Under the pieces are notes generated by a model. The model made no database searches. It worked only from the letters and a program-made list of their open reading frames with translations, and was not told where the DNA came from. From the NCBI GenBank assembly GCA_018650845.1, contig JABIFF010000003.1, positions 1 through 64,000 on the forward strand: a stretch of DNA of 64,000 bases, given 5' to 3'. The position numbers and the translations under genes were made by a program. This document shows, one piece after another, positions 20,143 through 29,325 of the stretch. Each line of letters begins with the position of its first letter. Position 1 is the first letter of the stretch. The stretch is from Chloroflexota bacterium (GTDB taxonomy: Bacteria; Chloroflexota; Dehalococcoidia; Lucifugimonadales; Lucifugimonadaceae).

Positions 20143-20264
20143 TCATTCTGAACTTGATTCAGAATCACGAACAACTGGCATTATCGAGCGACTCAGCCAC
20201 CGAACGACCAACAAACTGAATTCGTTTCCAGCCCCGGCTTATTCTGAATCGAGTTCAGAATGAC
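20143..20264. repeat. inverted pair of palindromic repeats
   Basis: TCATTCTGAACTTGATTCAGAATCA (20143) and ATTCTGAATCGAGTTCAGAATGAC (20241). Confidence 0.8.
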
Positions 20265-20306
20265 TTGCCTAGACTGCAGCAAGCAAGATGGAAATCGCTC
20301 AGGTAC

Positions 20307-21146
20307 CTAAAGTCCCAAAATCCCCGCTGCGTTGTCGTGCAGAATCAGCGGACGAGCTTCATCACGAATCTCTAGTTCCTCAAACTGTTCCATCCATGTC
20401 ACCGGCGAGATGTACGGGTAGTCAGAGCCGAACAAAACCTTCTTACGCAATCGACCGCCAGCCTCAGCGATCAATTCCTTAGGAATGTAGCGAGGTGCCC
20501 AGCCAGATAAATCGATAAATACGTTCGGCTTGTGCAAAGCAACTGCAACTTGCTCCTGAATCCACGGCCATGCCGGGTGAGCCATGATGATCGTCAGATC
20601 AGGATGTCGTGCCGCAAGCGAATCGAACCCCGGAATAGGTCGAGAATATGCCAGCTCGAATCCACCACCACCAGGAGTATTCGCGCCTGCAGCTGCGTAG
20701 CCCGAATGCATGAGTACAGGGATTCCCAATTCTGCTGCCTTCGCAAACAATGGCGTAAATTCGGGATCGTCAGGAAAGAACGCCTGGTGAATCGGGTGAA
20801 GTTTCAATCCTCGTAGCCCCAACTCGGTAACTGCCCGCTCAAGCTCTTCAACCGCAGCCTGACCTTTACGTGGGTCGACCGAAGCAAACCCAAGCAAGAC
20901 GTCCGGGTGTGCAGCGACAGTCTCAGCTACATAATCGTTCGGATCAGGCAGATCGCCCGTTTCAGTTTCAGCGTCTACCGAGAAGATCACTGCCATCGTG
21001 TCGATTGCTCGATACGTTTCCACCATCTTCGCCACATCGTCGGGCTCGTCGTTCATTCGGAACATCCGACGTAGTCCAGGCTCGATGCCGTACTCAGGAA
21101 TCCCCGGCATTCGAGGAATATGTGCGTGAATGTCGATGGCTTTCAT
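20307..21146 (-). CDS. amidohydrolase-family metal-dependent hydrolase
   Basis: MKAIDIHAHIPRMPG; GLKLHPIHQAFFPDDPEFTPLFAKAAELGIPVLMHSGYAA; VLFGSDYPYISP. Confidence 0.9.
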   Translation of the reverse strand: MKAIDIHAHIPRMPGIPEYGIEPGLRRMFRMNDEPDDVAKMVETYRAIDTMAVIFSVDAETETGDLPDPNDYVAETVAAHPDVLLGFASVDPRKGQAAVEELERAVTELGLRGLKLHPIHQAFFPDDPEFTPLFAKAAELGIPVLMHSGYAAAGANTPGGGGFELAYSRPIPGFDSLAARHPDLTIIMAHPAWPWIQEQVAVALHKPNVFIDLSGWAPRYIPKELIAEAGGRLRKKVLFGSDYPYISPVTWMEQFEELEIRDEARPLILHDNAAGILGL

Positions 21147-21364
21147 TGGGCAGTCCTATTTCGACGAAACGGATCGTCGGTTCGATAGCTGAAAAAATAC
21201 GTTGGTAATCGTACGTTGTTTCGAATGGGCAAGAAGCGCATGCCCCAACTCATTAATCGCACGACACTCTTCTATTTCCGGTAATTCGCTATTGAAACTG
21301 ATATCTTTTCACCAAACATCGAAGTGGCTGTGATTGAAGTGATCCGACGAGGATATTTGCTCAA

Positions 21365-22054
21365 TTGGAAATAGTTATTTGCGACGACGATCCGAACCAG
21401 CGCGATTCAATTCGTGTGTGCTTCGAGATCGCTGCTGCCAAAAACAATTTTGCTGAGTTTGAACTTGGATCCGACGCGCTCGACTACCTCAAACAAAACA
21501 CGGCCGACCTGATATTCCTCGATATGGGACTTCCCGACATGGCAGGTCTCGATGTTTTGAAGAAGCTGCGAATCCATTCTGATTCTCCTGTGATCGTTGT
21601 CAGTGGCAACGACACCACGGAATCAGTAGCTCAAGCGCTTACCATCGGTGCCGACGACTACATCACCAAACCGTTTGAACCTATCGAGCTCATGGCGAGA
21701 GTCGAAGCGGTGACACGCAGAACGTCGGATAAAAAAGTAGAGCGATCCACGTTCTCGATAAACAACGTGATGTTCGACTTCAATCGTCGACAAGCGTCTG
21801 TCAAAGGCGAACATGTTGAACTGAATCTCACTGAGTGGGATGTACTGAAAACGCTGCTCGCAGAGCCGGGAGTGGTCGTCGATTACCAAGTTCTAAAGGA
21901 ACAAGCCTGGGGCACAAGCCAAGTTTCAGACGCAGCCGTTCATATGGCAATTCGACGGCTTCGCCAAAAGCTAAAACAGGAATCTTCAGATCAAGATGGC
22001 GAAGGCCTAATTCGGGCTCACCGCGGTATCGGATACTCGATCAGCAGCGAGTAG
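21365..22054 (+). CDS. OmpR/PhoB-family response regulator (TTG start)
   Basis: REC LIFLDMGLPDMAG...ADDYITKPFEPIEL; winged-helix C-terminus LNLTEWDVLKTLL...VHMAIRRLRQKL...RGIGYSI. Confidence 0.9.
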   Translation: MEIVICDDDPNQRDSIRVCFEIAAAKNNFAEFELGSDALDYLKQNTADLIFLDMGLPDMAGLDVLKKLRIHSDSPVIVVSGNDTTESVAQALTIGADDYITKPFEPIELMARVEAVTRRTSDKKVERSTFSINNVMFDFNRRQASVKGEHVELNLTEWDVLKTLLAEPGVVVDYQVLKEQAWGTSQVSDAAVHMAIRRLRQKLKQESSDQDGEGLIRAHRGIGYSISSE

Positions 22055-22107
22055 TTCACTTGGTGAACTAGGAATTAGCCCTACCGCGGAACCAATCGAT
22101 ACTTGCG

Positions 22108-23418
22108 TTAAGCCTTTATCTTCATCGGCAGTATTAGCGATAGTGCTGCGCCTACTGCAGCGATTATTCCGGCGAAAATAATTACGCCGTGGAATCCGTT
22201 TTCCTGATTGATGAACCCTGCGGCGATCGGCGTTAGTGAGCCAATTACCGCACCACCTGAGAACATCAGAGCAGTTCCAGAACCTTCCGATCCTTTATCG
22301 ATCATGTCCATCGCAGCCGCGTTGATGATCGGCATTACCGAGAAGAAGAACAGACCTAGAACTGCTATCAAAGCTGTCATCGCCAATCCCGAATCGAACT
22401 GTAGGAACAGGAATATCAGGATCGTCATCGAGCTCATGGCAAACGATATAACCGGCCTTCGACCAATACGATCCGAAAGGTTGCCCATGATCGGCGTCGA
22501 AATTATTCCCGCCATCGTAATAAGAGCAACGTGCAATCCGACGAACGTATCCGAGTAGTCGAGTTCTTCACGCATGTATATAACGAGGAACACCTGGAAC
22601 GAGTTGTGAATTGCCCCTCTGAGCGCGCCCAACAGAGCCATTCCGAGTACGCCACGATTACTCAACAGCTTTTTCGCTGAACCGAAATACTCTCGAAGGC
22701 TCACATCACCTTTTGATTCAGCACCCGCAGTTTTGAACTTTGCAATTACTGCAAGACCCGTCAGGAACATCGGGATCGAAATAATTACCGCAAGCCAGCG
22801 CCAGTCGATCCCATTGAACACGACCCACGAACCGATCGTTCCCGCCAAGAGGAAACCGATGATCAACGGTGAAGTGGTATTACCAATCTGTGCGCCCGTT
22901 AAATGAGCAGCCATCGCGAAACCACGTCGTTTCGGATATCTCGCAGCCAACGTTCCAAACGCCGGTGCATGCCACAGCGAAGTTCCAAAACCTACGATCG
23001 ATACTCCGATGAGCAACGTCCAGTAGACGGGCGATGCTCCGATGATGATGTAGCCGGTCCCGACGAGCAGCATCGATACGAGAAGGATCCAAGCGATCTT
23101 CTTGCGGAACATATCGGTGAGGATGCCAGCTGGAATGTTGGCGATTCCAGATGAGATCGACTGCGCTGACGACATTCCACCAATAGCAACGTCACCAAGA
23201 CCGAGAGTTGCTCGGATGCTTGGGATCATCACCAATAAGGCGCCCTGCCCAAAGTGTTTTATACCGTGCCCAGCGGAGAGGCCGTACATGAGACCCAGAC
23301 CGGGGGGCTTCGCTTCAGAATCCGAGTCGCTATCGCTTTCAGCGTCATCCTGAACTTGATTCAGGCTCTCGTCGGAAGGGCGGGGTTGGGATGTGTCGTT
23401 GTTATCTGTATTTGGCAA
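22108..23418 (-). CDS. major facilitator superfamily transporter
   Basis: 12-TM-like ORF with DRIGRRPVI motif; first ~40 codons overlap a repeat element, so true start may be Met near GLMYGLSAGHG. Confidence 0.85.
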   Translation of the reverse strand: MPNTDNNDTSQPRPSDESLNQVQDDAESDSDSDSEAKPPGLGLMYGLSAGHGIKHFGQGALLVMIPSIRATLGLGDVAIGGMSSAQSISSGIANIPAGILTDMFRKKIAWILLVSMLLVGTGYIIIGASPVYWTLLIGVSIVGFGTSLWHAPAFGTLAARYPKRRGFAMAAHLTGAQIGNTTSPLIIGFLLAGTIGSWVVFNGIDWRWLAVIISIPMFLTGLAVIAKFKTAGAESKGDVSLREYFGSAKKLLSNRGVLGMALLGALRGAIHNSFQVFLVIYMREELDYSDTFVGLHVALITMAGIISTPIMGNLSDRIGRRPVISFAMSSMTILIFLFLQFDSGLAMTALIAVLGLFFFSVMPIINAAAMDMIDKGSEGSGTALMFSGGAVIGSLTPIAAGFINQENGFHGVIIFAGIIAAVGAALSLILPMKIKA

Positions 23419-23458
23419 ATCGAGGGCAGTGTACGCCTGCCCTCGATGCTATGTGTGA

Positions 23459-24406
23459 TTACGAACCTATTCGCTCGAGCGTGCTGTGAGCAATTTCGAG
23501 CATCCACTGAGCGTTCCACGCCTTTTGATCACTTGTCGGGCCGTTGTGAACACTAACCAAATTCGCACCAATTCGAAGAACTACCATTTCGCCAATTCCA
23601 CCCTGATCAATCTTGGCAGTAAGCCAATCCTGGTCACCGCTGCGTTCCTCATCGAACTTGATTCCACCCTGATCGAACTCACTTTGGAGTAGTTCGTAGT
23701 GGGCTATCGAAGCTTCATCACCGTTCATTGCGATTAGCGCAATTGAAACCGAGTGTTCGTGAATATCGCTTGAGTACCAAGCGGTGCACATCGTGTTCAA
23801 GTTCGGGTTGTCGGCTTTTGCAGGATCTGTTGCTGAATGAGTTTTGAGTTCAAACGGCTCTGCAGGGTGAGCCAAAACGTTTTCGCAAGAGTCGGGATTG
23901 ATCACACCGTCGGCAAGAGGTAAACCATCGGAAACTTCGATATCTACAGAGTCGCTAGGATCCCTCTGAGGCTCGACTTCCAGTTCAGGAAGCTCGTGAA
24001 TCACATCTGTATCCAGCGGATCGGCGCCACCACGTGATTCGCCGTTCGGGAACAGCTCGTCATCGTTCAAGCGAGTGCCATCTGCAGGATCCATCGCCCC
24101 GTCAAGCACGACGATCATGTCGTTGTCCAAATCCCCGTCCGGAACAGCCATACCGATCGATCCCGAAGTTCCAGGATCGGTTGGCTCGATAGTCGTTGGC
24201 GAATGATCGTCCTGCGCAGCGACCTTGCCGGCAGCATCGTCACCATCGGCTACGTGCTCTATTCCACCGGGCGATTTGTTGTCAGATCCGCAAGCCGAAG
24301 CCGCAACGAGAGCTAGTGCCATGACTGACATGGCGAAGAGAGTTATAAATCGATTTTTAGTAAGCATTTTTGCAATCCTAACGAGTTTAGAAACTAGGTC
24401 TTGCAA
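23459..24406 (-). CDS. lipoprotein of unknown function
   Basis: Signal peptide with lipobox VAASAC; paralogous to 31126..31737. Confidence 0.75.
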   Translation of the reverse strand: MQDLVSKLVRIAKMLTKNRFITLFAMSVMALALVAASACGSDNKSPGGIEHVADGDDAAGKVAAQDDHSPTTIEPTDPGTSGSIGMAVPDGDLDNDMIVVLDGAMDPADGTRLNDDELFPNGESRGGADPLDTDVIHELPELEVEPQRDPSDSVDIEVSDGLPLADGVINPDSCENVLAHPAEPFELKTHSATDPAKADNPNLNTMCTAWYSSDIHEHSVSIALIAMNGDEASIAHYELLQSEFDQGGIKFDEERSGDQDWLTAKIDQGGIGEMVVLRIGANLVSVHNGPTSDQKAWNAQWMLEIAHSTLERIGS

Positions 24407-24443
24407 GGTATGACGTACGGGAATCGAGATTTGTTCCGTTAGT

Positions 24444-24518
24444 CGCGCTCGTCATCGAACGACTCGACTCCGCGTCGCAGTCTCCCCCTCTAGCTCCCCC
24501 TGTCTGGGGGAGGATCGG
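24444..24518 (+). repeat. ~75-nt two-hairpin repeat, copy a
   Basis: TCGTcatcgaACGA hairpin and CTCCCCCtgtctGGGGGAG hairpin. Confidence 0.7.
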
Positions 24519-24659
24519 TTACTAGCTCTGTGCACCATCAAATGGCTTGGGCGCTGAATAACCCTCGGCTATACTCGCGGTTCATTCCACGGCTTGCTTA
24601 GCGAAAGAGCTATGACACGCCATTCAGGGTTGGAATATTTTTTATTATCGAGGTCAGTC

Positions 24660-24950
24660 ATGCCCAAGTACGTCACACTATTTAACTTCACTGCACAGGG
24701 AATAACAGAGGTAAAAACCTCCCCAGGCCGAATGGAAGCCGCTAAAGCTGGTATCGAAGCACTCGGTGGAACATTGACCGAATTCTTGGTCACCATGGGT
24801 CGATACGACGGTGTTGTAACTTACGAACTTCCCGACGACGAAACCGCTGCAATGTTTCTACTAAAAACCGGAGCACTCGGATTCGTATCGACCGAAACGA
24901 TGCGAGCGTTCGACGTTGACGGCTTCTCAGCAATCACCGACAAGCTCTAG
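24660..24950 (+). CDS. GYD-domain protein
   Basis: MPKYVTLFNFTAQGITEVKTSPGRMEAAKAGIEALGGTLTEFLVTMGRYDGVVTYELPDDETAAMFLLKTGALGFVSTETMRAF. Confidence 0.88.
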   Translation: MPKYVTLFNFTAQGITEVKTSPGRMEAAKAGIEALGGTLTEFLVTMGRYDGVVTYELPDDETAAMFLLKTGALGFVSTETMRAFDVDGFSAITDKL

Positions 24951-24985
24951 TCGCTAGAGTTCGTTCGCTAGTTTCTAAAAGAAAA

Positions 24986-25026
24986 ATAAAACACCCCGCA
25001 AGCTCAATGCTTCGGGGTGTTTTTGT
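24986..25026 (+). terminator. Rho-independent terminator
   Basis: AACACCCCG caagctcaatgctt CGGGGTGTT TTTGTG. Confidence 0.85.
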
Positions 25027-25039
25027 GTTTGCGCCCTCG

Positions 25040-25273
25040 CTAGCCGCCGTGACTAATCACGGTCGCTGCATCGGGGTCAGGCAACGCTATCGCCGCCACA
25101 ACCAACGCAGCTGCTACAACTGCTACTACCAGCAAGAACAGTCCGTACCTCTTAAGGCGATCGTTTCGTACTGCGCTCGATCGTGCCTTCACGTTTGCGC
25201 GGTTGCGCTCTTTGCGTCGTGCTCGTTTTGTGTTTGTTGCCACTTCTATCGTCATCCCACATCTGGCTAGCAC
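25040..25273 (-). CDS. small single-TM hypothetical protein
   Basis: Basic N-terminus then YGLFLLVVAVVAAALVVAAIALP hydrophobic helix. Confidence 0.5.
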   Translation of the reverse strand: MLARCGMTIEVATNTKRARRKERNRANVKARSSAVRNDRLKRYGLFLLVVAVVAAALVVAAIALPDPDAATVISHGG

Positions 25274-25280
25274 TATTCGC

Positions 25281-25352
25281 GCTCGTCGTCGGACAACTCG
25301 GCTCTACGGCCCAAGTCTCCTACCCCAGCCCTTCCGTCCGGAAGGGAATCAC
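25281..25352 (+). repeat. ~75-nt two-hairpin repeat, copy b
   Basis: AACTCGGCTC...AGTCTCCTACCCCAG then CCCTTCCgtccGGAAGGG. Confidence 0.7.
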
Positions 25353-25552
25353 CGCGCCACACACCAGCCACTAAGTCCCTCTAGTTCATCCGCGCTTCTG
25401 TTTTGATGCAGGGAGTAGGAGGAAGGGCGCAACTGCTCGACATCCCGACCTTGCTGGAGGGATCTTCGGTGGTGAGAGGTGGCAGGGTGAGAACTGTCGG
25501 CAGGTACACTTCCCCGATCGTTGCCAACACTCTCAAACAGGAGCCCCCCACC

Positions 25553-26344
25553 ATGAACTTAGGTATCACAGGCCGCATCGCTGTCGTCACCGGCGGTAGC
25601 GAAGGTATCGGCAAAGCAGCAGCGACGATACTCGCCGAAGAAGGTGCGAACGTTGTGATCTTGGCACGAACTCAAAGCAAGCTCGACGCAGCGGTCGCCG
25701 AGATTAGTCAGACGGCAGTTGGGTCGATTCAGGCGATTGCGTGCGATGTGAGCGACGCTGGTTCGGTCGAACTGGCGTTTGATGCGATCTTGAGTGAGCA
25801 TGGCAAGATCGACATCCTTGTTAACAACGCTGGACAGGGCAATGCGAACACGTTCGACTCTTTGACTCAGGAAATCGTCGACGCCGACTACGCACTGAAG
25901 GTCCACGGAGCTATGTTCTGCTCCAAGGCTGCGCTGCCGAGCATGCAGGCGAACAAGTGGGGACGCATCATCAACATCACCACCGCTGCGGGCAAGGCGG
26001 CGGGCTACTCGACTCTGCCGACAGCGATGTCGCGGGCTGCTGGTATCGCCATGACCAAATCGATGTCGAAGGAATACGGTGTCGACAATATTTTGGTGAA
26101 CACCGTTTGTATTGGCTCGATCCGATCTGCGCAGAACATGAAGCGAGCCGAAGAAGCAGTAGCCTCGGGAGCGGTTGCCACTACTGAGGACTACTACACC
26201 GAGCGCTGCAAGGACGTCCCCGTCCTGCGAGTAGGCGAGGCTCGTGAAGCTGGTGACCTAATCGCCTATTTGGCGAGTGACCGCGCCTCCTACATCTCCG
26301 GCACAGCCATCAACATGGATGGTGGTGCTGCGCCGGTGGTTTGA
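25553..26344 (+). CDS. SDR-family oxidoreductase
   Basis: GRIAVVTGGSEGIGKAAATILAEEGANVVILAR; NNAGQGN; C-terminal YLASDRASYISGTAINMDGG; start 25553 preferred. Confidence 0.92.
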   Translation: MNLGITGRIAVVTGGSEGIGKAAATILAEEGANVVILARTQSKLDAAVAEISQTAVGSIQAIACDVSDAGSVELAFDAILSEHGKIDILVNNAGQGNANTFDSLTQEIVDADYALKVHGAMFCSKAALPSMQANKWGRIINITTAAGKAAGYSTLPTAMSRAAGIAMTKSMSKEYGVDNILVNTVCIGSIRSAQNMKRAEEAVASGAVATTEDYYTERCKDVPVLRVGEAREAGDLIAYLASDRASYISGTAINMDGGAAPVV

Positions 26345-26421
26345 GGGGGGCCAGATTGTTGTCTGGGTTGAGGGTTAGCAGGTTTGGGTGAGCGGTGAAT
26401 GGCGGCAATGAGTTGAATATC

Positions 26422-27111
26422 TCATGCGCAGCCAGACAGTTCCATAAACTGGCCAAGCCCGTAGTAATAATTACTCATTGAGTAAGGGTTCATTGTTTTA
26501 GTTCGTACAACTGTTTTCAATGAGCCCGACTCCGTATCGTAGGACGACAACCCAATGTTGAATCGCGCGTACACGCCTAGTACTTTGGATCGGGGGGGAA
26601 GAGATTGCGCTGGCATCACTACCGTGACTCTTTGAGCGGATGAACGATATCGTATCGCTTGGTACAGGGCCCGCTTCCAATCAGTCAATTTGAATTCCAC
26701 GGCCCAAAGTGCTCTTGATCGTAGATTCGACTCTTCGCTCAACATGTATTTATCTGATTTTCGGCGTACGACCCCGATCTCAGATAGCTCACACAATATT
26801 CTCGCCATTTCAGCCTGACGGATCCCAAGTGTTTCGCTCAAATAATCGCCTTCGGTGAATCTCCTAAATGACAGGTTTCCAATAACTGACGAATATTTCG
26901 GCTTTCGCAGGAGTTGACCAAGATCGACACACTTGGCGTGATCGCCATGCTGATCGGATGTTTTTCCTAATACGAGATCGGGGCGCCCTTGGGACATAGG
27001 AACCTCAAGTGCGTATGAGCCGAAAAAGTCACTATGACTTGCGTGAAACGGCGCTGAGTAGCCCTCTAAGAAACCTTCAACAAGGTCGAGTTCTGAAATC
27101 CCAATATTCAC
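26422..27111 (-). CDS. winged-HTH + PD-(D/E)XK nuclease-like protein (GTG start)
   Basis: GRPDLVLGK ... helix-turn-helix-like LSETLGIRQAEMARILCELSEIGVVRRKSDKYML ... AVEFKLTDWKRALYQAIRYRSSAQRVTVVMP. Confidence 0.55.
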   Translation of the reverse strand: MNIGISELDLVEGFLEGYSAPFHASHSDFFGSYALEVPMSQGRPDLVLGKTSDQHGDHAKCVDLGQLLRKPKYSSVIGNLSFRRFTEGDYLSETLGIRQAEMARILCELSEIGVVRRKSDKYMLSEESNLRSRALWAVEFKLTDWKRALYQAIRYRSSAQRVTVVMPAQSLPPRSKVLGVYARFNIGLSSYDTESGSLKTVVRTKTMNPYSMSNYYYGLGQFMELSGCA

Positions 27112-28298
27112 TAAATAAGATCCTCAAAATCTTCGAGAGATTCTGACATTGTGTTTAATTCTCTTCTTCCTGATTCTGCGCGGAACGTGACACCTGCCGC
27201 ATCAGCATCGTCGTATATATCGAGCGCAAGTTCAACTTTATTCTTGAGCAGGTCTATCCGATTTTGCAGGACGCCCGCGGCGACGATGTCGCTATGCAGA
27301 GCCTGTAAAACCTCCCAATGATGGAGTTGAGACTGTTGTTCGGTCCATACAACAGAACTTCCCCGCGACGCCACAAAATCTCCATCTCGAGAAGTACCTG
27401 AGATCACCCGAGTGTGCATGTTTGCATCGAACAGAGCGTCCATTTCGGGTGAAACTAAAACAGAGTTAATCAATGGCCCTGAGGAATACCTCGGATTTGC
27501 GGGACTTCCACCTGTGCTAATTTGCCAACGACGCATCGTGAATTGACGAAGTGTGTGATACCACCCTGTCGCCATAGATTGCCCTCCAACAGCCACCAGA
27601 GCCAATCCAATGAAATCAGAATAACCACAGATAACGCGATACTCATTCAACTCACTGAGTGAATAAACGAGGAAAAGAAGGTTGGTCAAAGCCACTGAAT
27701 CCGTTGCTGCAGGATAGACCATTCCGTCCCTACGGATGACTATATAAAATCCTGCAACATCCAGAGATGTTAACTCGTCTAGAAAGTTCTCGACCGCGTT
27801 AAGATCACGAAGGCATGACTCATCGATCGCAATGGTTATCAGGAGATCTTTGTTGAAGCCCCTGACCGAATGGTAGGCTGCAGATTCGCTCGCGAACGTC
27901 ATCGCTATGCGATGCCATCTGTCTGACAGCGAGTCCGTCATTATGGACGGCGATATCAGAGCTTTAACCGGCCGGAGCATCTGATAGTCGAGAGTTCTCT
28001 CTACATGAGGCCTGACGCCTGATGCATTCGATAGCTGCCCTCTTCGTAAGGGTCGCGATGGAAAATACGGATATTGGTCAAGCTTCCCGATTTTTCTGTT
28101 GTCGAAAACTGTGGCATAGAACTGCGGGTCGAAATAAATATCAGCTTGGGGATAGTCGATCGCTAGTTGGCGCATATAAGTTTCAAGCGAACCTAGCCCC
28201 ATGTCTTTTGGACTGACTACTACCCCTCCCACAGTGCCTTCGGTCAGCCCGGTTTCTATTCGATTAGTTTTCGCCCAGCCATGTTGTGCAAGAATCAT
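27111..28298 (-). CDS. hypothetical protein, possible alpha/beta (TIM-barrel-like) fold, coupled to the downstream nuclease-like gene
   Basis: 395-aa ORF; stop overlaps next GTG (TAGTG); alternating beta/alpha-like segments. Confidence 0.6.
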   Translation of the reverse strand: MILAQHGWAKTNRIETGLTEGTVGGVVVSPKDMGLGSLETYMRQLAIDYPQADIYFDPQFYATVFDNRKIGKLDQYPYFPSRPLRRGQLSNASGVRPHVERTLDYQMLRPVKALISPSIMTDSLSDRWHRIAMTFASESAAYHSVRGFNKDLLITIAIDESCLRDLNAVENFLDELTSLDVAGFYIVIRRDGMVYPAATDSVALTNLLFLVYSLSELNEYRVICGYSDFIGLALVAVGGQSMATGWYHTLRQFTMRRWQISTGGSPANPRYSSGPLINSVLVSPEMDALFDANMHTRVISGTSRDGDFVASRGSSVVWTEQQSQLHHWEVLQALHSDIVAAGVLQNRIDLLKNKVELALDIYDDADAAGVTFRAESGRRELNTMSESLEDFEDLI

Positions 28299-28340
28299 CA
28301 GTCACCTCTAAATGTAGTGTGTGCGCCTCGTGAAAATGAG

Positions 28341-29249
28341 CTAAATGTTCGCCTTGATGGCTTCGAGTTCGGCCTCGAGTTGCGAACAAGTTCTGAATCT
28401 CCGATGGGGGCGGTGTTGTAGCAACCGATTGACCAGTCGTTCTACTTCGTTTGGGACATTTGCCACGATTGATGACGGAGCAACTGGCATTTCGCCGTTT
28501 ACTATTTTTGTCACAACTTCCTTCTGACTGGAACCTTGAGTGGCAAACGGGTGACTTCCCGTAAGAGATTCATACATAACTGTGCCAAGAGCGTAAGAAT
28601 CTGAACGAAAATCCAGTGCACGGTTCGGTCGCAGAATCAATTGGTCAGGTGAGTAGTAGATCGGGGTCCCGACGTATATCCCGGAAGGTGTAATTGACTT
28701 ATCTCCCAAGTCAAAGGCTAGACCCATGTCTAACAAAACATGTTCACCTCCTGGGGAGCGCCTTACTATGTTTCCAGGTTTAATATCCCGATGAACAATT
28801 GACCTGTCCCAAAGCGAACAGATTGCGCTTGTAACGGACAGCGCCATTTCAAGAACCTGTTCAACAGGTAGGGGGCCCTGATCGGCAATTTCTTCGTTAA
28901 GAGCTCTCCCAGATAGCCATTCCTCGGAGAAAATCACGATCCGTTGACCTTGATGCTCGACAACCTGAAATGGAACCGGTCCTAGGGAGACTAGATGAGG
29001 ACTATCGATTCCACCTAAAATTTCGACTTCGCGCTCGGCCCGAGCGATAGCTTCATCATCCGAGTAGTCGTTGCCTGGAACCGAACCCAGCGCCTCCGCA
29101 CTGATCAAAATTGCTTTTACCGCACATTTTTCGCCTGAATAATTGGCCTCAAAAACGAGCTTTTGACCACCATTCAGTGGAGAACCAATCACCGACACTC
29201 CAGGGACGAGACTTTCGAGATCGGACGGTTCAAGTACAGGAAGCCTCAT
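28341..29249 (-). CDS. Ser/Thr protein kinase (Hanks-type)
   Basis: VHRDIKPGNIVRR, VLLDMGLAFDLGD, GTPIYYSPDQLIL, DSYALGTVMYESLTGSHPF. Confidence 0.92.
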   Translation of the reverse strand: MRLPVLEPSDLESLVPGVSVIGSPLNGGQKLVFEANYSGEKCAVKAILISAEALGSVPGNDYSDDEAIARAEREVEILGGIDSPHLVSLGPVPFQVVEHQGQRIVIFSEEWLSGRALNEEIADQGPLPVEQVLEMALSVTSAICSLWDRSIVHRDIKPGNIVRRSPGGEHVLLDMGLAFDLGDKSITPSGIYVGTPIYYSPDQLILRPNRALDFRSDSYALGTVMYESLTGSHPFATQGSSQKEVVTKIVNGEMPVAPSSIVANVPNEVERLVNRLLQHRPHRRFRTCSQLEAELEAIKANI

Positions 29250-29325
29250 ACCTCCATCCCGTCGACAAGAACTCTGCTACCAAACGGTCGATTCTCGCAA
29301 GCGGGTAAACGGAGCATACTTACTT

